Origin: Nymphaea colorata | Lineage: Eukaryota; Streptophyta; Magnoliopsida; Nymphaeales; Nymphaeaceae | Assembly: GCF_008831285.2 (NCBI RefSeq) | Contig: NC_045141.1 | Coordinates: 21,448,848 to 21,512,847, forward strand | Direction: 5' to 3' | DNA: 64,000 bases | Shown: positions 43,336 through 56,957 of the stretch, piece after piece | Position numbering within the stretch: the stretch's first letter is position 1 | Layout: the number at the start of each line of letters is the position of its first letter | The notes under the pieces: model-generated | What the model saw: the letters and a program-made list of their open reading frames with translations, nothing else | What the model was told of the DNA's origin: nothing | The model's database searches: none | Position numbers and translations under genes: made by a program

Positions 43336-43600
43336 GAAAATTGAATGGTGATTGTAGTTTTTTAGAGTCACTCAACCATCTAATCTACACCGTCCAATCC
43401 AACATGGTGGACGGTTAAAAGAAAAATAAGAAAGAAAATTGTGATGAACATTTTCATCATCTACTATCAGTTTACACATTTTTTTCAATGTTTTTCTATC
43501 ATCATCCATCTGCTTTAGATGAACGGTCTTAATTAGATAGCTTGTTGACTCTAGATAACCAAAGTCATTTACTCACAATATATATATATATATATATAAT
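43297..43600. mobile_element. TA-microsatellite-bounded MITE, copy b
   Basis: It lies between TA(GA) repeats at 43301-43335 and a TA run at 43577-43598. Left arm TTAGAGTCACTCAACCATCTAA pairs imperfectly with right arm TTAGATAGCTTGTTGACTCTAG. The core has GGACGGTTAAAAGAAAAA and AGATGAACGGTCTTAATTAG. This is the best-preserved copy. Confidence 0.68.
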
Positions 43601-45342
43601 TAGAAACACTTGTTTCCTCTTCACCCCTTCCTGTATTCCGTTCGTCTATCTTTAACCATGGAGTAAACTAAAAAAGGATAATAGGATTTCAAGATCACTT
43701 GATTATCATGCAATTACCGGTTGATTCCACACTTACATTTCGATCGAATTTGTTCTATCTTAAAAAAACACCAAATGAGAAGCCTTGATCAAAAGCCAGT
43801 CAACATACGCTCGCCCTTTTTTTTATAACAACAAAAAGTGATGGAGAGATCAGAAGAAAGAAACTTGAAGCTTCTTTTGATTGCCGTGGAATAAAGCCAC
43901 CTTTTGTTGGAAATTATTGGAAGTTCGATCTGAAACCAGACCTCAAACTACATAAAAATTCAACTTCGAAGAAAACTTTCGACGACCTCTAGTTTGGCGT
44001 AAAGCAAAACCAAACATCAGACTATAAATTACCCAAAAATAAAAAATCATGGCTGCCAAGTTAGATTCTTAGTCAGCTACATCTCATAAAACCTCCAAAT
44101 CTTGGTGATTTGAATTCCAAATAGTTCGATATCGAAATCAACGAGTCCCACAAATCGTGTTTCTGGCCAGCCTGTTGTTGATTATGAAAAGGATCTATAA
44201 TCTAATATCTTATCCAACCTTGTATTTTACGCAATTAAGCCCAATGAAAAGTATGATCGTTTCTTTTTTTTTTTCAAAATTTATGTTGGTAGCCATATAT
44301 ATTATATAGTTTGTCGTCTTATCATTGGGAAACCGCATGTATTATTTTTTGATAATCTCAACACATAAATCTCCTTGAGATGCGTAAACTCTACAGTGCG
44401 GATAGCATATTTTATTGATTTAAGTAACTAAACAAATTCAATCCAGAGCACGAAAAAGCTTGTGACTCTGGTTCTTGCCGCGGCCTAACATGGGCGCAAT
44501 GTCGATCAATCAATATTTTTCAACTCTAAAGGATGAAAGCTCTTTAGAAAATCAATTAGCAACTACGAGTGTACATGTCGGCGAAAATTAAATAAAGTTA
44601 GGGAACTATTGAGAGCTTGAAACTTTGAAGATTTAGATGACTCAATTAATTCAATCGTTCGTTCTGACCCAGCCACTCAATTATTTGTCATACCGATCGA
44701 GGTTAGGCAGTAAATGGTTGGGAGCGAAACAGGGGAGTGGTCGTGGTCGAGCAAACAATGAACACTATAATATTTCTGTCTCCGAGTGTTTGATTGGTCT
44801 AAGCATGGACCCTCAAGGCAAGAGGTGTTTGAATGCATGTCCCTAGCGAACAGATAAAAAAATCATAGGATACTATTTTAATATTTCTTTTATTATGTAT
44901 TCTTGTGTTGTAATGTTAACATAATATGATGTAAAATCAGCTTAAAATAAGTGTTTCATAAATTGACATTGACAATGTGGAGTAGCATGCTGGCCATTAA
45001 TTGTGAGAATATGATATGATGATATATGTGTGTCCATATGGTGACATTTGGAAATGGAAGAATGGATGGCCACAACCCAATTAATTATTGGGACATAAAT
45101 GATACGATGGCTCGTGATCTGCTGGCGCTTCCAAACAAGGAAGGGAAATTAACTCGCCCGCACCTCCTCCTCCTCCTGCTTCCCATTACCTTTTTAACTG
45201 CTCCCTCATTTCACTCCTCCTGTCTGTCTTCCTCATTTTTTGCATAGTCACATGGCAGAGAGAGAGGGAGGGAGAGATTTTTATTTCATGCCGACATGCT
45301 TGATAAAGCATGTGATTTGGTTCTATCATGACATAAAATTCC

Positions 45343-45523
45343 AATATATATTGAATTGTGACTCTTACTTTTCTAAGTCATACCGTCATTTGATCATGAA
45401 TGGTTAAGAAAAAAAAGTGTGGTATTTTTATCATTCACACATTTTTCTTTTTGGTTTTCTCTCAACTATCGATTTGCTCCAGACATATATTTTTAGTTAG
45501 ATGAATATATATATATATATATA
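45343..45523. mobile_element. TA-microsatellite-bounded MITE, copy c
   Basis: A shorter copy between TATATAT at about 45344 and a TA run at 45505-45523. The left part reads TTGAATTGTGACTCTTAC and the core ATGAATGGTTAAGAAAAAAA. The right arm is partly lost. Confidence 0.5.
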
Positions 45524-47693
45524 TCCTTTAGTATTTGATGAGCCAATGTGCCTGCATGTGTGTGATCAATGTAATTTTTCTAAGAAATCATATATATATA
45601 TATATATGTTGGATCTGGATGATGAGCAAGTGGATTGGTTTCGTAAGACAAAGAGATGAGGGTTCCAGTTGTGAGGTTGCGTCTAACTTGGATTAGGAGT
45701 CGTGAGATTTGGATGCATCTGATTTAATTAATTATGGTCCTTGCTCCGTCTGGGACCCCCGGACACTGCCAGCAGCAGTTGCATTATTTTTGACAATCAA
45801 ATTATGGGCATACGTATGTGAGCGATTACGTTCGGACGTCGTCTGACTTTTAGGATTAGGTGCTGTGCTGCATGCGCATCCAATTTGGATCACTTGCCTC
45901 TCCAAATTATATTCTTGGCTACCCTTCTCAACTCTCGGCAGTCAAAATTGAACTAGATTATACATCCGTTCAACATAGGCCAAGAGGGATCCTTTTCTAG
46001 TTTCCTACATCAAATCTCGCTGTTTAACAGCAAGTCCAGTGCTAAATCCCCACATTATTGAGCTTAATCTGCTTGTGAGGCTCAAAGCTGGTTTCAAAAA
46101 CATACAACTCTAGTGTAAATTCAAAGGGTTGTCCAATTCGCTATCAATCAAGAAACTTCTTAACCTATCACGCAATGACTCATAATTTTTTCCATATACA
46201 TATATAGGAGAGGATTTCTATGTTGAGAATGCCATAAACCATTACTAATGCTCCTATAGAGCAACTGTTTTTAGAGACAGATTTTTAATTTTTAAACATC
46301 CAACGTTCAGCAGAACTGGACTCCCTTGTATGCACAAAGAGAGAGAGAGAGAGAGAAGACGATAAAATGAGGTAACAAAATTTGAGGACAAGAAGTTCTA
46401 TAGATACATGAACAAACCACAAAAAAAAATAGAAAAACGATATATACAACACAACAGTACAATAAAATTGAATAAGAGGGGTGGGGAGAGAGTGGTTAGA
46501 CAGAGCGGCAAAGTCACATAGCAGCAAACGAAAGACTGTGTCGTAGCCAAATAGCAAAGTGGACATCTCTATGCACAATGCGTGCCACAAAATTCGGTGA
46601 TGAAAATATGCCCCTGAAGACCCTATTGTTGCACTCCTCTCAAATGTGCTACCAAGAATATGTGAGTCACAACCTCCAAACATGATCCCAAAAAAAAGAC
46701 AGGTAGAGGAAATGATAAAAAAGGAAAAGAAGGCGAATGAAGGGCGGGTCTGTTAGACTACTAACAAAGGAAGACCAAACAAAGGCAAAAACACTACAGA
46801 AGAAAGGACATTAGGTAAAAAGGTAAACCCGAGACTCAGCCACGGCAAGATAGAGGGGTGGGAGAGATAGTGGATAGACGGCTGGTCCTTCGTCTTATAA
46901 GAGAGAGAGAGAGAGAGAGAGATCTCCCTAATTGGACCATTTCATTCATAGGCCTACCTTTGACAGCTTCCGCAAGGAGGAGGACCAGTGCCACCAAAAG
47001 ATGAATGTTATTTCCTCCCCAACTTGCTCAAAGCTCCATTTCTGAAAGATAAGATCATGAGGCCCCTGCATGTTGTCACATTCAGTGGTTCTGGCATTCA
47101 AAAGTGTGGACATTGTACATTAATGGGAAGACAGTGGGGGCGTTCTACACTTTCTAGCAAGTCAGGCATGGGGGGCCATTGCCATTGATGCCATGGCCAT
47201 TCAGCCCCTCTCAACAGTCGCTACTTGCCCATATATTGCTCTATGCTCCACCTTGTCAAATCCTTGTGCTTCGGTTTGGAGGGGAAGAACCCAAGATTTG
47301 ACAAATACTTGATCTTCAATATCAGAAGGAGCCAATTTTGATTAGGCCTTGCATTTATGAGAGTGAGCTGTGAGCTGTAGTTGAAGAAAATGTACAAAAA
47401 GATGCAGAAGCAAATTCATCTATACGTGCACATGCATCTACACTATCTTTTTTTTAGCTTTTCTGGGTTTAACGACACAAGTGGGTTGGATCTGGCAAGA
47501 GAGTTTTGTCATTTTTTCTAGCCGCACATCCGATCTGACATCGAATTGTTTGGTTTACTTTAAGATGTATCGGCTCCACCTGTAAAATAATAACAGTATG
47601 TCAGCATGCAGTTGTTAGAAATGTTTTTACGGCTCCCGAGCTTGAAACGTTAAGAACTTGTAAAAAAAAAAGTAAAAAAACACATTATATTTA

Positions 47694-47736
<43 letters not shown>

Positions 47737-50700
47737 CACATCAAGAGAAAAATGGTGCTTCTGCTCTGGTCAGACCCGTGCTGCCAAGAATGATAGAAAT
47801 TTAAGGAGGTTGAGTCCAATTCAAATATAGGACCTTATTGTGATGGAGCTATTATGAAAATGACTTCTTTGTTTGATGCATACATTTAACTAATCTTCGT
47901 AATCTAACAAGAGTCCTTCTAGAACGAACGTCTGAGACTGAGTTACTACCAAGCGTAGTTTCTGAAACTAAGTTTCGTTTAGGAAAACAATTCTAACTAG
48001 CCAACCCATGAACCATTTTTCCCAAAGTGGGCATCAATTCCCTGCTCTTGCAGTCTTTCAGTTTGCAGGTCGAGCTGATGAATAAATAATAAGTTCATGT
48101 TTAACCAACACTGTATTTTTGTTAGACTAGCTGCGCAATTAGCAGCTCATTATGCATAAATGGGTAATTAGAACAAACACCAAGCGTCAAGTCGGCTTGT
48201 TTTGCCCTGCCAATGCTTAGTTAACACGTAATATGAAGGTTACATGTAAGCTTGATAATGTTTTGCTGGTTATTCAATCTAATAGGCAATGAGGCAACTG
48301 ATAATTAAGTTGTGACATAACTAATACTTGGATGACTACATTACTAGTCTAACGAGCCTTTATTAATTTTTTCTTAATTGGGTTAAGTATCGGATTAAGT
48401 ATCAGGAACTTCATAACTTATATATGATTGCCCAGATCCTTAGTTGAAGTTTGATTTCCACGGATTGGCTTACACTGGTCAAACATATCCTGAAATATTT
48501 TGATCTTCACCATCGTCATCATATACATCAAGTAGGTGAAACAATCTTCAACATACGAAAGAAAGAAGCTACTCAAGTTCATTTAGGATAAAAAAGTGAA
48601 GACAAAAGATGTATAATTTACAAACTCCTCTATTTCTTTTAGGAGCAATCCCTACTTCAGGAAAAAGTTGTCCGCCAAGTCTATTCCTGGACAAGTGTAG
48701 TAGGATCGGAGTTTTGGATCTTGTGAGTCGGCAGGATGCAGACATGTCTAACTTTTTTTCTTTTTATAAAACTTTATCTTTTTCTTGTGATGAATTACAT
48801 AAACATGATGCTCGATTGGAACATTAAAACAAAAAAAAAAACATACTAAGCATCCTCACAATTCCTATCAACACACAGAGCAACACAATCTCCCCAAGAT
48901 CTACTCTTGTGAATATTTCAAACAAAAAGTCATCCTAAACAGTAATCCCCTAAAGCTGATAATGCCTTAGTAGATCCTAATTCCAAAGGATATAACTGCA
49001 GACTTCTGTTCAGCTAATGAGAAACAAAAGAATCAAATCAAGCAATAGAAAGTTGGTGTGTGATCTAAAAGCTGATTGAGTAATAGGGTTCTGAATGTCT
49101 TTCCCTAGGAAACCACCTTTAGGCCTTGAAGAAGGATGCATCTTATCATGGAGGGATATCTAATCATGTGTCTTTTGCAGAAGCATTGAACCCGTCATAT
49201 TTCCTATGAAGCTTCATGTTCCCAAAGATCTATGTAGAAATTCATTTGGAATCTATATGGGTTTGTCCGGTCCTGGTTGGGATTGTTCCAATATACATAA
49301 CCCCATCCTTCCCTACGCAAAATATGCATCTCACATGTTCAATAAGGTTGTCTACAAAAGCAATGAAGCTGGAGGTTTGCCTGGTCTTACATGATATATA
49401 ATCCTATACATGCCGACAGCCTTCATTTTCAGATGAATATGAAAGCCCATACTGTGGTCCAACATGTGTTTGTTTCAAAGCTGCAAAACGTTCCGATTCA
49501 ATGGCAATTCTTAGATACATGGAAGATCAGATCTGAATAAAATCTATGATCTGTACAACCAAAAAAACCTAAAAACCATATTCTAATCGTTAATTACATC
49601 GCTATTTGAAGTTGATATTGTTCCTGTATATCTTGATGTGCATCCTTCCCTTGATGCCCATCTCTTATTAAAACGGACAGAGTCGGCAAATGGTCTAAGA
49701 AAACCCATACAACGTCTAATTTTAGGCACTTCATTTTACTGCATGAGAGAATCCTGCAAGGAACCAAATTTTCAGGAATTTTAGACATTTGAGTTCTTTA
49801 CCATTATCATCACCGATTTATATATATACCCACATAAAATGGCATGTATAAGAGCGATTCTCTACGTTTATGCACCAAATTTACCAAAACTTTCTGAATT
49901 CATCTCATACTCTGGCGAGCGTCAAGCTTAGATCTAGGCACTCTCCTAATTAAGTTGGGCGGATAATATAATCAACCATGTCACTTTGTTCAAATGATAG
50001 CTTCTAATTAAGCGGGTAGATAATATGATATTAAAACAGTTCACTTCGTTAAAATGATCTGGTCAATCACCGCCATTGCGGAGCAAAGCCAGAACTTTCA
50101 ATATCACGTTACTTTCAACGAGTCTCACTAAAGTAAACAAGGAAGAGTCGAACTTAGATGAAAACCAATGGCACTGAGCATGCCAGACCAATTTAACAGA
50201 GTGATTGGGAGCATCACCACGTCTTTCTGTGCGCAAAAGTATGGCATGAGCACGTTGCTAACAAAAACCTTCATCCACCTGGCGGAAGGGTTTGAACTCA
50301 AGAATCGTTCAAGTCGAGGAAGCTCGCGAATAATCAATGTCGGGGACATCTCTCTGGCGTAATCTGATTGATTGGCACCTGAATTATCAACGTAATCTGC
50401 ATGTCAAACTGAAACTTCAGCGAAGACTTCAAGAAACTTTCTGGATTCACTGTAGTCCCCCTCATGATCAGAAAAGATAAAGGAAGTTTCAAATGGTTGG
50501 AGTCCGCCTAACTCTAATTTGATCCAAGGAAAGGTATGAATTATGAAAAAAAAAAGAAGGAACTTCACGTGGATAACAAACCAATTCTATTGATGGAATT
50601 GGCTAAGTAATTTTAGGAACTGCCATAAGCTTGTTTCCAAATTGTCATCTCCTGTAATATAACTCTACAAGTTTGGATGGATGATGAGAACAAGAAACGA

Positions 50701-51637
50701 TCATGTCTGTCTTGCTTGGCGTTTACTGACAAAGGAGGTGAACTGCGGCACTGTTTGGTGACCATCACTGTGTCAGCTTCCACTTTCTGCAGAGGATTTC
50801 AGGGGGACTGCCTCCATATCCCAACAAAAGTAGGCGGGTAGATGAAACCAACTTACGCACATATGCATGAGCTTAAGCATACACACACACACACACACAC
50901 ACACACTCTATTTCTCTCTGTCTTCCCCCGTTTTCTTATTAGCTTTCACAAAGCAGGATTCAGAGAGGATATCAGGTAATAATCGAATGATTGACAGAAA
51001 CAGTTCTTGCATGAATATGTGTTCTGCTTACAGGCCAAAAGGGGCTTTAAACTGACGAAGTAAGAGTTGCTAAAGTAATTAAAAATTTAAAAAAATCTTC
51101 AAATAGTTAAGAAATTCGTTAATACTTGATAGATGGCAGTCTTGAATTTGGCTATTGAATCAGTTTTGGATTCAATTCAGATCTGCCCATTCAGGCCGCT
51201 TCAATCTGATATATTCTGATAACAATGATACAAAGGGCTGGGATGTGGCAGTCTGCCGGTGGTCGGAAATGATCAGCCGGTGGTAATTCGCCCATCCATG
51301 TTTCCCCTTGAAACTTTTTGAAAAACACCAAAATTTGTTTGGAAAATATTTCAAGATAAAAAAATTTTCTACATTAGAAAAGGAGATTTTTCCTTGTCTT
51401 GTTTCTGTACCATGTTTCCTATTTTCGTTCCCTCTATGACAGTCTATCGCACATCCCTTTTATAAATTTATCTCGTTCAATCCTTTCCACCATTGTTCCT
51501 ATTAAGTACTTCTTTAACTCTGATCAACTGTATCAATATACTAAATGTTGTTTTTTAGAGTCACTAAATTACGTAACTAGAGAACTCACATTTGCCCACA
51601 TCAGCCTCACAAAATTAGTTTAATATATATGTTAATA

Positions 51638-54132
51638 TTTTGATACATTTGATTGTTATATATATAAGTGCTCCAAAAAAATTATAGGTATTAAATGAGT
51701 GTCCTCACCAGAAAAAATTTCTAGTGCGGCTGGTGTATTGATTTACTTTTTTTTTTCTCAACTATATATCTACCTTAGATCTACCATAGATGGACCTGGT
51801 TATATATATATATATCTGGGCCGTAAGAAGCAATTATGGCACAAATAATTGATGTCCTACAACTAAACTAAAAGTCTAAAAGTTGAATTCGATGCATCTT
51901 CTGTTTCTGTACATTACGGATATCACTTTTCATTAAGAAAAATCTTTGCACTTCAGCGAGCCAAGAGCCGGTACTAAGTGATTGATTTAATGAGGGTTTT
52001 GTTTATAAAGTTGAGCCTTTTCCCATCTTAGCTTATTCGCCTCATAATATGGCACTCGTCTGGGGAATCTTTTCTTTTTGAACCTTTTCAGTGAGTGGAG
52101 GCAAGTCATCAAGCTTCGCAGAAATATCCATCGATTGGAGTCCAAAATAATGCACATCAATATTATTGTAAGGAGTCCACGAATCAAGTAAATCACATCA
52201 AATGTTATGAACCTTGCTTGTGTTCATAATAATGCCCACGATTTTATCATGAATATCTACGCATGAAAGGTCGTCAACATTTAGGGGAAAAAGAATCAAG
52301 TTCCCTCATTTTTTTGTGCTGCCAAAAATGAATGAGGATATAAATTTATGACAGTGTCCTTACATAATGAATCAAATCATGTATGTAAAAACTTGCAACC
52401 AGATGATTCATGCTGTTGAACTGGTTCGAATGCAAGACCTTTACGTACGTAGTTTGATACCTCTTAACTTTTGATTCTACAATTAAAATTCTGAAAACAA
52501 AATTTCACTTCAACTTCAAACTGGAATTGGAATGAAAATCGAGGTTCTAATGTCTCTTTGTGTTTGATAGTCCGAAATTTTGATTCCAAAATTGAAAATA
52601 ACGTGTTTAAGAAAAAGAATTGAGATTCTTAAATTGATGAATTAAAACCACCATGTCACGTGTACCTAAAGAGATAAAAAATTTCTAAAATTCTACAATC
52701 ATAATTTCAATCTATAGATTGATCAAAATTCTGTAATTTTGGTTCAAGAATGAGCCTATAATTCTAGAATTAAAATTTTTGTTTGATAACGCAATTCTCA
52801 TTTCATAAACAATGAGAATTTCAATTCTAGAATTTCATAATTTCGGCCTCATCAACTAAGCTTTATTACTTTTAACACCCAAAAAAAAAAAAGAATTCTA
52901 AGAGGAAACTTCTCAAGTGCTTCCACTTTTATTTTTTAACGGCAAAGCTTCGTGTCGGCCTGTATATGAGTGCATGACCATGTGCCAACATCTCCCACTT
53001 GCCCATGATAAAGGCGAAAGAATCTGTCTAACAAGCATTGTTCCTCACTAAGGCAACAGGCATGGAGAGAATCCCCTTAAACAAATATTGTTCCTTACTC
53101 TGCCAACAAGCGTGGGACTAATAAATTCATTAGGGTTTACCAGCCAAGCTTACGCCAGTTGCAGCAAACCAGGTTTCATGCATATAATATATGCCTGATT
53201 CTCTGATCATATTCAATTCCCAATGCATATATTTTTAGTTGGGAACCACTGGCTACTTAATTTAAGAATATGCACACGTCTGCACTTTGAAGTTGATTAT
53301 CTTAAGCCAGTTTAGGTTAATTAATTTATACGTACAACTGAATTACATGGTTGATTTGATACAAACAGGCCTTGTGATACCGGAAATCGACATTCAAGAA
53401 TCAAGGGATAAACAAATTTTAAATTCTGGGGATTTGAAGAAAAGGGCATTGTTTTACATCTGAAATCGATCATTATAAAATCAACCATGTGGCAATATTA
53501 GACTTATGTGGTTAAATTGTGGTTAGTATAACTTAGAAAACTTACATCCAATGGGGCACTTGCATGTATTGATCCTTTGTATAATTAAGCATTTACTGGA
53601 TCCCCATTAATTAATACATCTTAATACATGGCGGGGAACACACGATCTCCAAGCTCAATTTAGGGTGGACACTGAACATAATCTCTGATTAGATGCATAA
53701 AAAAATTACTTGACATGCTGTTACACAGATCTACTGGCACGTGTGCTGGAGAATCTATCTAATGACACGGACCTATTGGCACGTGTTGACACGCACACAC
53801 GGCGGACACTTGTCTGACCGCCACCTCATCGGTGGGCTGGATGTTCCAGTTGAGTCAGCTGCATGTGCTGTGCCACTCATGCAAATATATCTTAAGAAAG
53901 CGAGTCAGGTCGCTTATATATATATATATGTGTGTGTGTGTATGTGTGTGTGCGCGCCATTAAGTGGGCTCAGTGTTCCAACAAATTAAACCCAGAAAAC
54001 AATGTAAAGAATTAGTAAGAAAAAGCATTTACTGCAGCTCAATTTACATGGCTAATAGAAGTCTCCCTAGTAATTGAGACGTTCATAATTGCCTCTTCTT
54101 GATTAGCCAACTTCTCTCAAAGGGCATCCCAT
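51638..54132. other. Gene-empty stretch with TA-bounded and AATTC-rich repeats
   Basis: 51656-51815 is bounded by TA runs and may be a diverged member of the TA-bounded MITE group. 52490-52850 is rich in AATTC/GAATT words in both orientations. A TA/TG compound microsatellite lies at 53917-53955. No coding region is supported. Confidence 0.4.
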
Positions 54133-54480
54133 TTAGGGATGCACAATGACTGAGCTGGCTCGAATCTACATATTGTTCAGCTTCAGCTTGAGTCGAGTTT
54201 TATAAGGTGAGCTTGAGCTTGTCCTGGTAAACCCATTCTGAGGTCGAGCTCGATTCGTTTAAGCTTGTGTCATTTGATTGATCATACATTTAAAGGAAAA
54301 CGAAAAGCACAAACAAAACTAGTAAAATTCATCAAAAATTATTGGCATATCCCTGAAGATTAACAAGCAGGAAAGACATGAGCTCAATTGAGTTTTAATA
54401 AGTCGAGCTCATGCAACTCAAACTTGAGTTTTAACTGAAGCTCAAGCTCGACTCATTTAATAAATGAGTCAAGCTTATAA
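54133..54480. mobile_element. Self-similar GAGCTCGA-rich MITE-like element
   Basis: It starts TTAGGGATGCACAATG and contains many words such as GAGCTTGAGCTTG, TCGAGCTCGATTCG, AAGTCGAGCTC and AAGCTCAAGCTCGACTC in both orientations across about 350 bp. No termini with a clear TSD were fixed. This is a recognised style of plant MITE interior, identified by pattern only. Confidence 0.5.
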
Positions 54481-54988
54481 GAGCAAATATTCAACCATTG
54501 TTCTGCGCTGAAATTAATATTTGAACTGAAGAAGCTTTCCATACGATCAACGCTCTGAAGATCAAAGTGTTCGACAAGAAAAACATTGTGCTCATGTTCT
54601 CCTTTGGAAGAAAACGCATGATATGATCGTTTCCGACATTTGATCGATATATTTATAACTTGTCTGGTTGTATTGCATCCTGCACTCGTATTGCATCCAC
54701 TGCCCAGTTGAGCGTAAATGCCAGCATTCTTGAAACACAGTGTTCTATTATGCAATCAAACAAGGTCTTAGTTACAAAGAGACACACTTAATTCTTTCTC
54801 CCATTGGCTTCCCTGCTTCTAATTCACGTCCAACTTCTTGAATCTTAATGCCTGTGCTAATGTAATATCTTTCAAAACTAATGTTCACTTCTCCACTTCG
54901 ATTTAACTACAGCTTCAGCCAACTATGGCTGGAACAAGTCTGGTTACTTACTCCCACCTATATTAAAGAAGCAGTTGGGCTGTGAAGA

Positions 54989-55100
54989 TTGGCTCAATCT
55001 CAGGCACATTTTTTGGAGTGTCCCTATTCTAGGGACCTTTGGTTAATGGCCGACCTATCTTCTGCTCCTCGTGCTCTTCAACTGAACAAGGGGCTCCTGG
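54989..55100 (+). mobile_element. Relic of a LINE-type reverse-transcriptase zinc-binding region
   Basis: One short frame reads AQSQAHFLECPYSRDLWLMAD, like the conserved 'HLFFECPYSRxLW' motif of the zf-RVT region at the C-terminal side of plant non-LTR retrotransposon reverse transcriptases. Upstream sequence (54925-54985) has stops and does not extend the domain. A decayed fragment, weakly supported. Confidence 0.4.
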
Positions 55101-56601
55101 TTAAGTTCCTATGTGCATCTACATCATGCTCTTGCAGACCTGCCTTGAAGATGAAGCTTCATTTCACCTGAAACAGGGAGTTTCTAGAGAGCTTTCTATG
55201 TGCTTATGCCTATGCACACATACACATGAACTTACTTACTGGGGACTCTATACATGTTTCTATGTGTAAGCACATATAAATGCGTGACTTTCCTATGGAC
55301 TCTCTAAAAGATTTCTATGTGCATGCACACATCTACACGAACTATGAACTTGATTACTGGCGCCATGCAGTCTCAATATCATGTGCCAACATCTCCCACT
55401 GGTTAAAATCAACAGTAAAAAGCAATGCTGGAGTCAAAAAAAAATTGAGAAGATTTTCGTGTTTGAGAGGGCACTTATATACATAACATAGCAAATATTT
55501 GAAGATATTTAAAATTAAAGCTCATGTGTGGCTCTTATAAAGAGTCGTAGACATGGGTCATTTTTCAAATATGCGAAAATTTTAAGTGGCGTTTCAGAAA
55601 ACTTCATGAAATAACAACACATTTGACACCTCAGATGTTGTTTTTAAGAAAAAAATTAGTAAAATAGATCGGTTGCTGGATTTGTGCTCTGAATTGTATC
55701 GATCTTGCACCTTTTATGTGCATATATTCACATGCACGTGGAGTGGTACCATGTATACTTACCATTTATTTAATAAGATTCCTTATAATAGTTCTTTTTA
55801 CTTTTTTTTTTCTTGCTTTTCTCAAAGGAATTTGCATAAATGGTGAGTGACATCAAAAAGCAGATCATTGATAGCTACCATATTTCAGTATATTTTTAAC
55901 AAGTGATGGAAAAGTTGGGTGGTAGGGCAAAGCTCCAAACCACCTTCCCACAGGTTTGCCTGTTCTGCCGGATCAAAACTGAGGGCGTGAAGAGAGTGGG
56001 ACCTGAATCTTTTTCCCTCTTTAATTTGTCTTTTGGGAAAAATATACGTGAACACTTCATTCTCTCCTGTTAAATATTCAATCATTAAGCGTGAATTGGC
56101 TTTTCACGACTCTTTTTAATTTGGTGGAAGACAATATCATTCAATTTCGTTGCCAGTTGCATGATATATAAAAATATATAGTTACTCTCTTTGAAGCATC
56201 CTTTAATTGAAAGATAATATCAATTAATCAAGTATTGCTGGAAATGTACTGCCATTGTATATTCATTTGAGAGGGAAGTCCTATGTTGGTAGTAAATGAT
56301 ACATGAGAAAAGTGCATGTCATGTCAATAATTTGTCCATAGCAAAGTCGCGCCCACTTTATGTAGCTTTCTTAGGGCTGTCAATGTGTCTGGGATTCCTT
56401 TTCTCTAGAGGACCCAACTCACACTCAATCTCTTCGTTTTCTGGCCACTTGAAAGGAAAACCTGAATCCAACTTGAGCAGACAAGTGGGTTCGGCACTTC
56501 TTTTTCGGATGGAAAACTTTTTCTTAAAGAAGCAGCCATGGCAGTATATAAGAAATGCGCATTTGCTTTGATGTGAGTTCTCCTTCATTTGGAACTTTGT
56601 G
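55101..56601. other. Gene-empty AT-rich stretch
   Basis: No coding region is supported. The phrase CATGTGCCAACATCTCCCACT at about 55380 also occurs at about 52979, which indicates shared repeat ancestry of these two places. Confidence 0.4.
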
Positions 56602-56957
56602 TATGTATCATTGTCACACAAAAAAACTTATTCTTTCGAAAAAAATATGTTGAACACCTTCAAAGTTAAATAAATCACCCAAAAACAACAGCAAAAAATT
56701 GTTGTTTTGTTTTTTAAGCTGAAAAGAAAAAAAAATGTTTCTTCGAGCTTTTTTTCATGTTTTTTATAGTTTTTTTACATTGTCTTACTAGCTTCTCGTA
56801 TTTTATTTTTCTTGGAATTTTTAAAATATATAAAAATTTTACCGGATTTTTTTGCATTTTTGTCTCGTTTTTCTCAAGCTCCCCATATTATAGAAGAGAA
56901 AAAACTCATTGTTTGAAATTCCAAAAACAATATTTGTTATTATGGTGTTTATGTATC
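56602..56957. mobile_element. Possible fourth hAT-like MITE
   Basis: An exact 8-bp direct repeat TATGTATC lies at 56602-56609 and 56950-56957 around a 340-bp T-rich body resembling the interior of the element at 23867. The terminal inverted repeats are poor (ATTGTCACACAAA against AACACCATAATAACAAA), so this is less certain. Confidence 0.4.

Larger units (their letters stand above)
42578..51637. other. Gene-empty repeat-rich stretch
   Basis: Outside the MITE copies listed separately, I see no host coding sequence here. Microsatellites occur at 46335-46356 (GA), 46901-46922 (GA), 47693-47736 (GT then AT) and 50878-50906 (AC). Open frames at 46285-46683, 46988-47188, 48609-48827 and 49206-49401 carry no recognisable domain. 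Confidence 0.45.
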
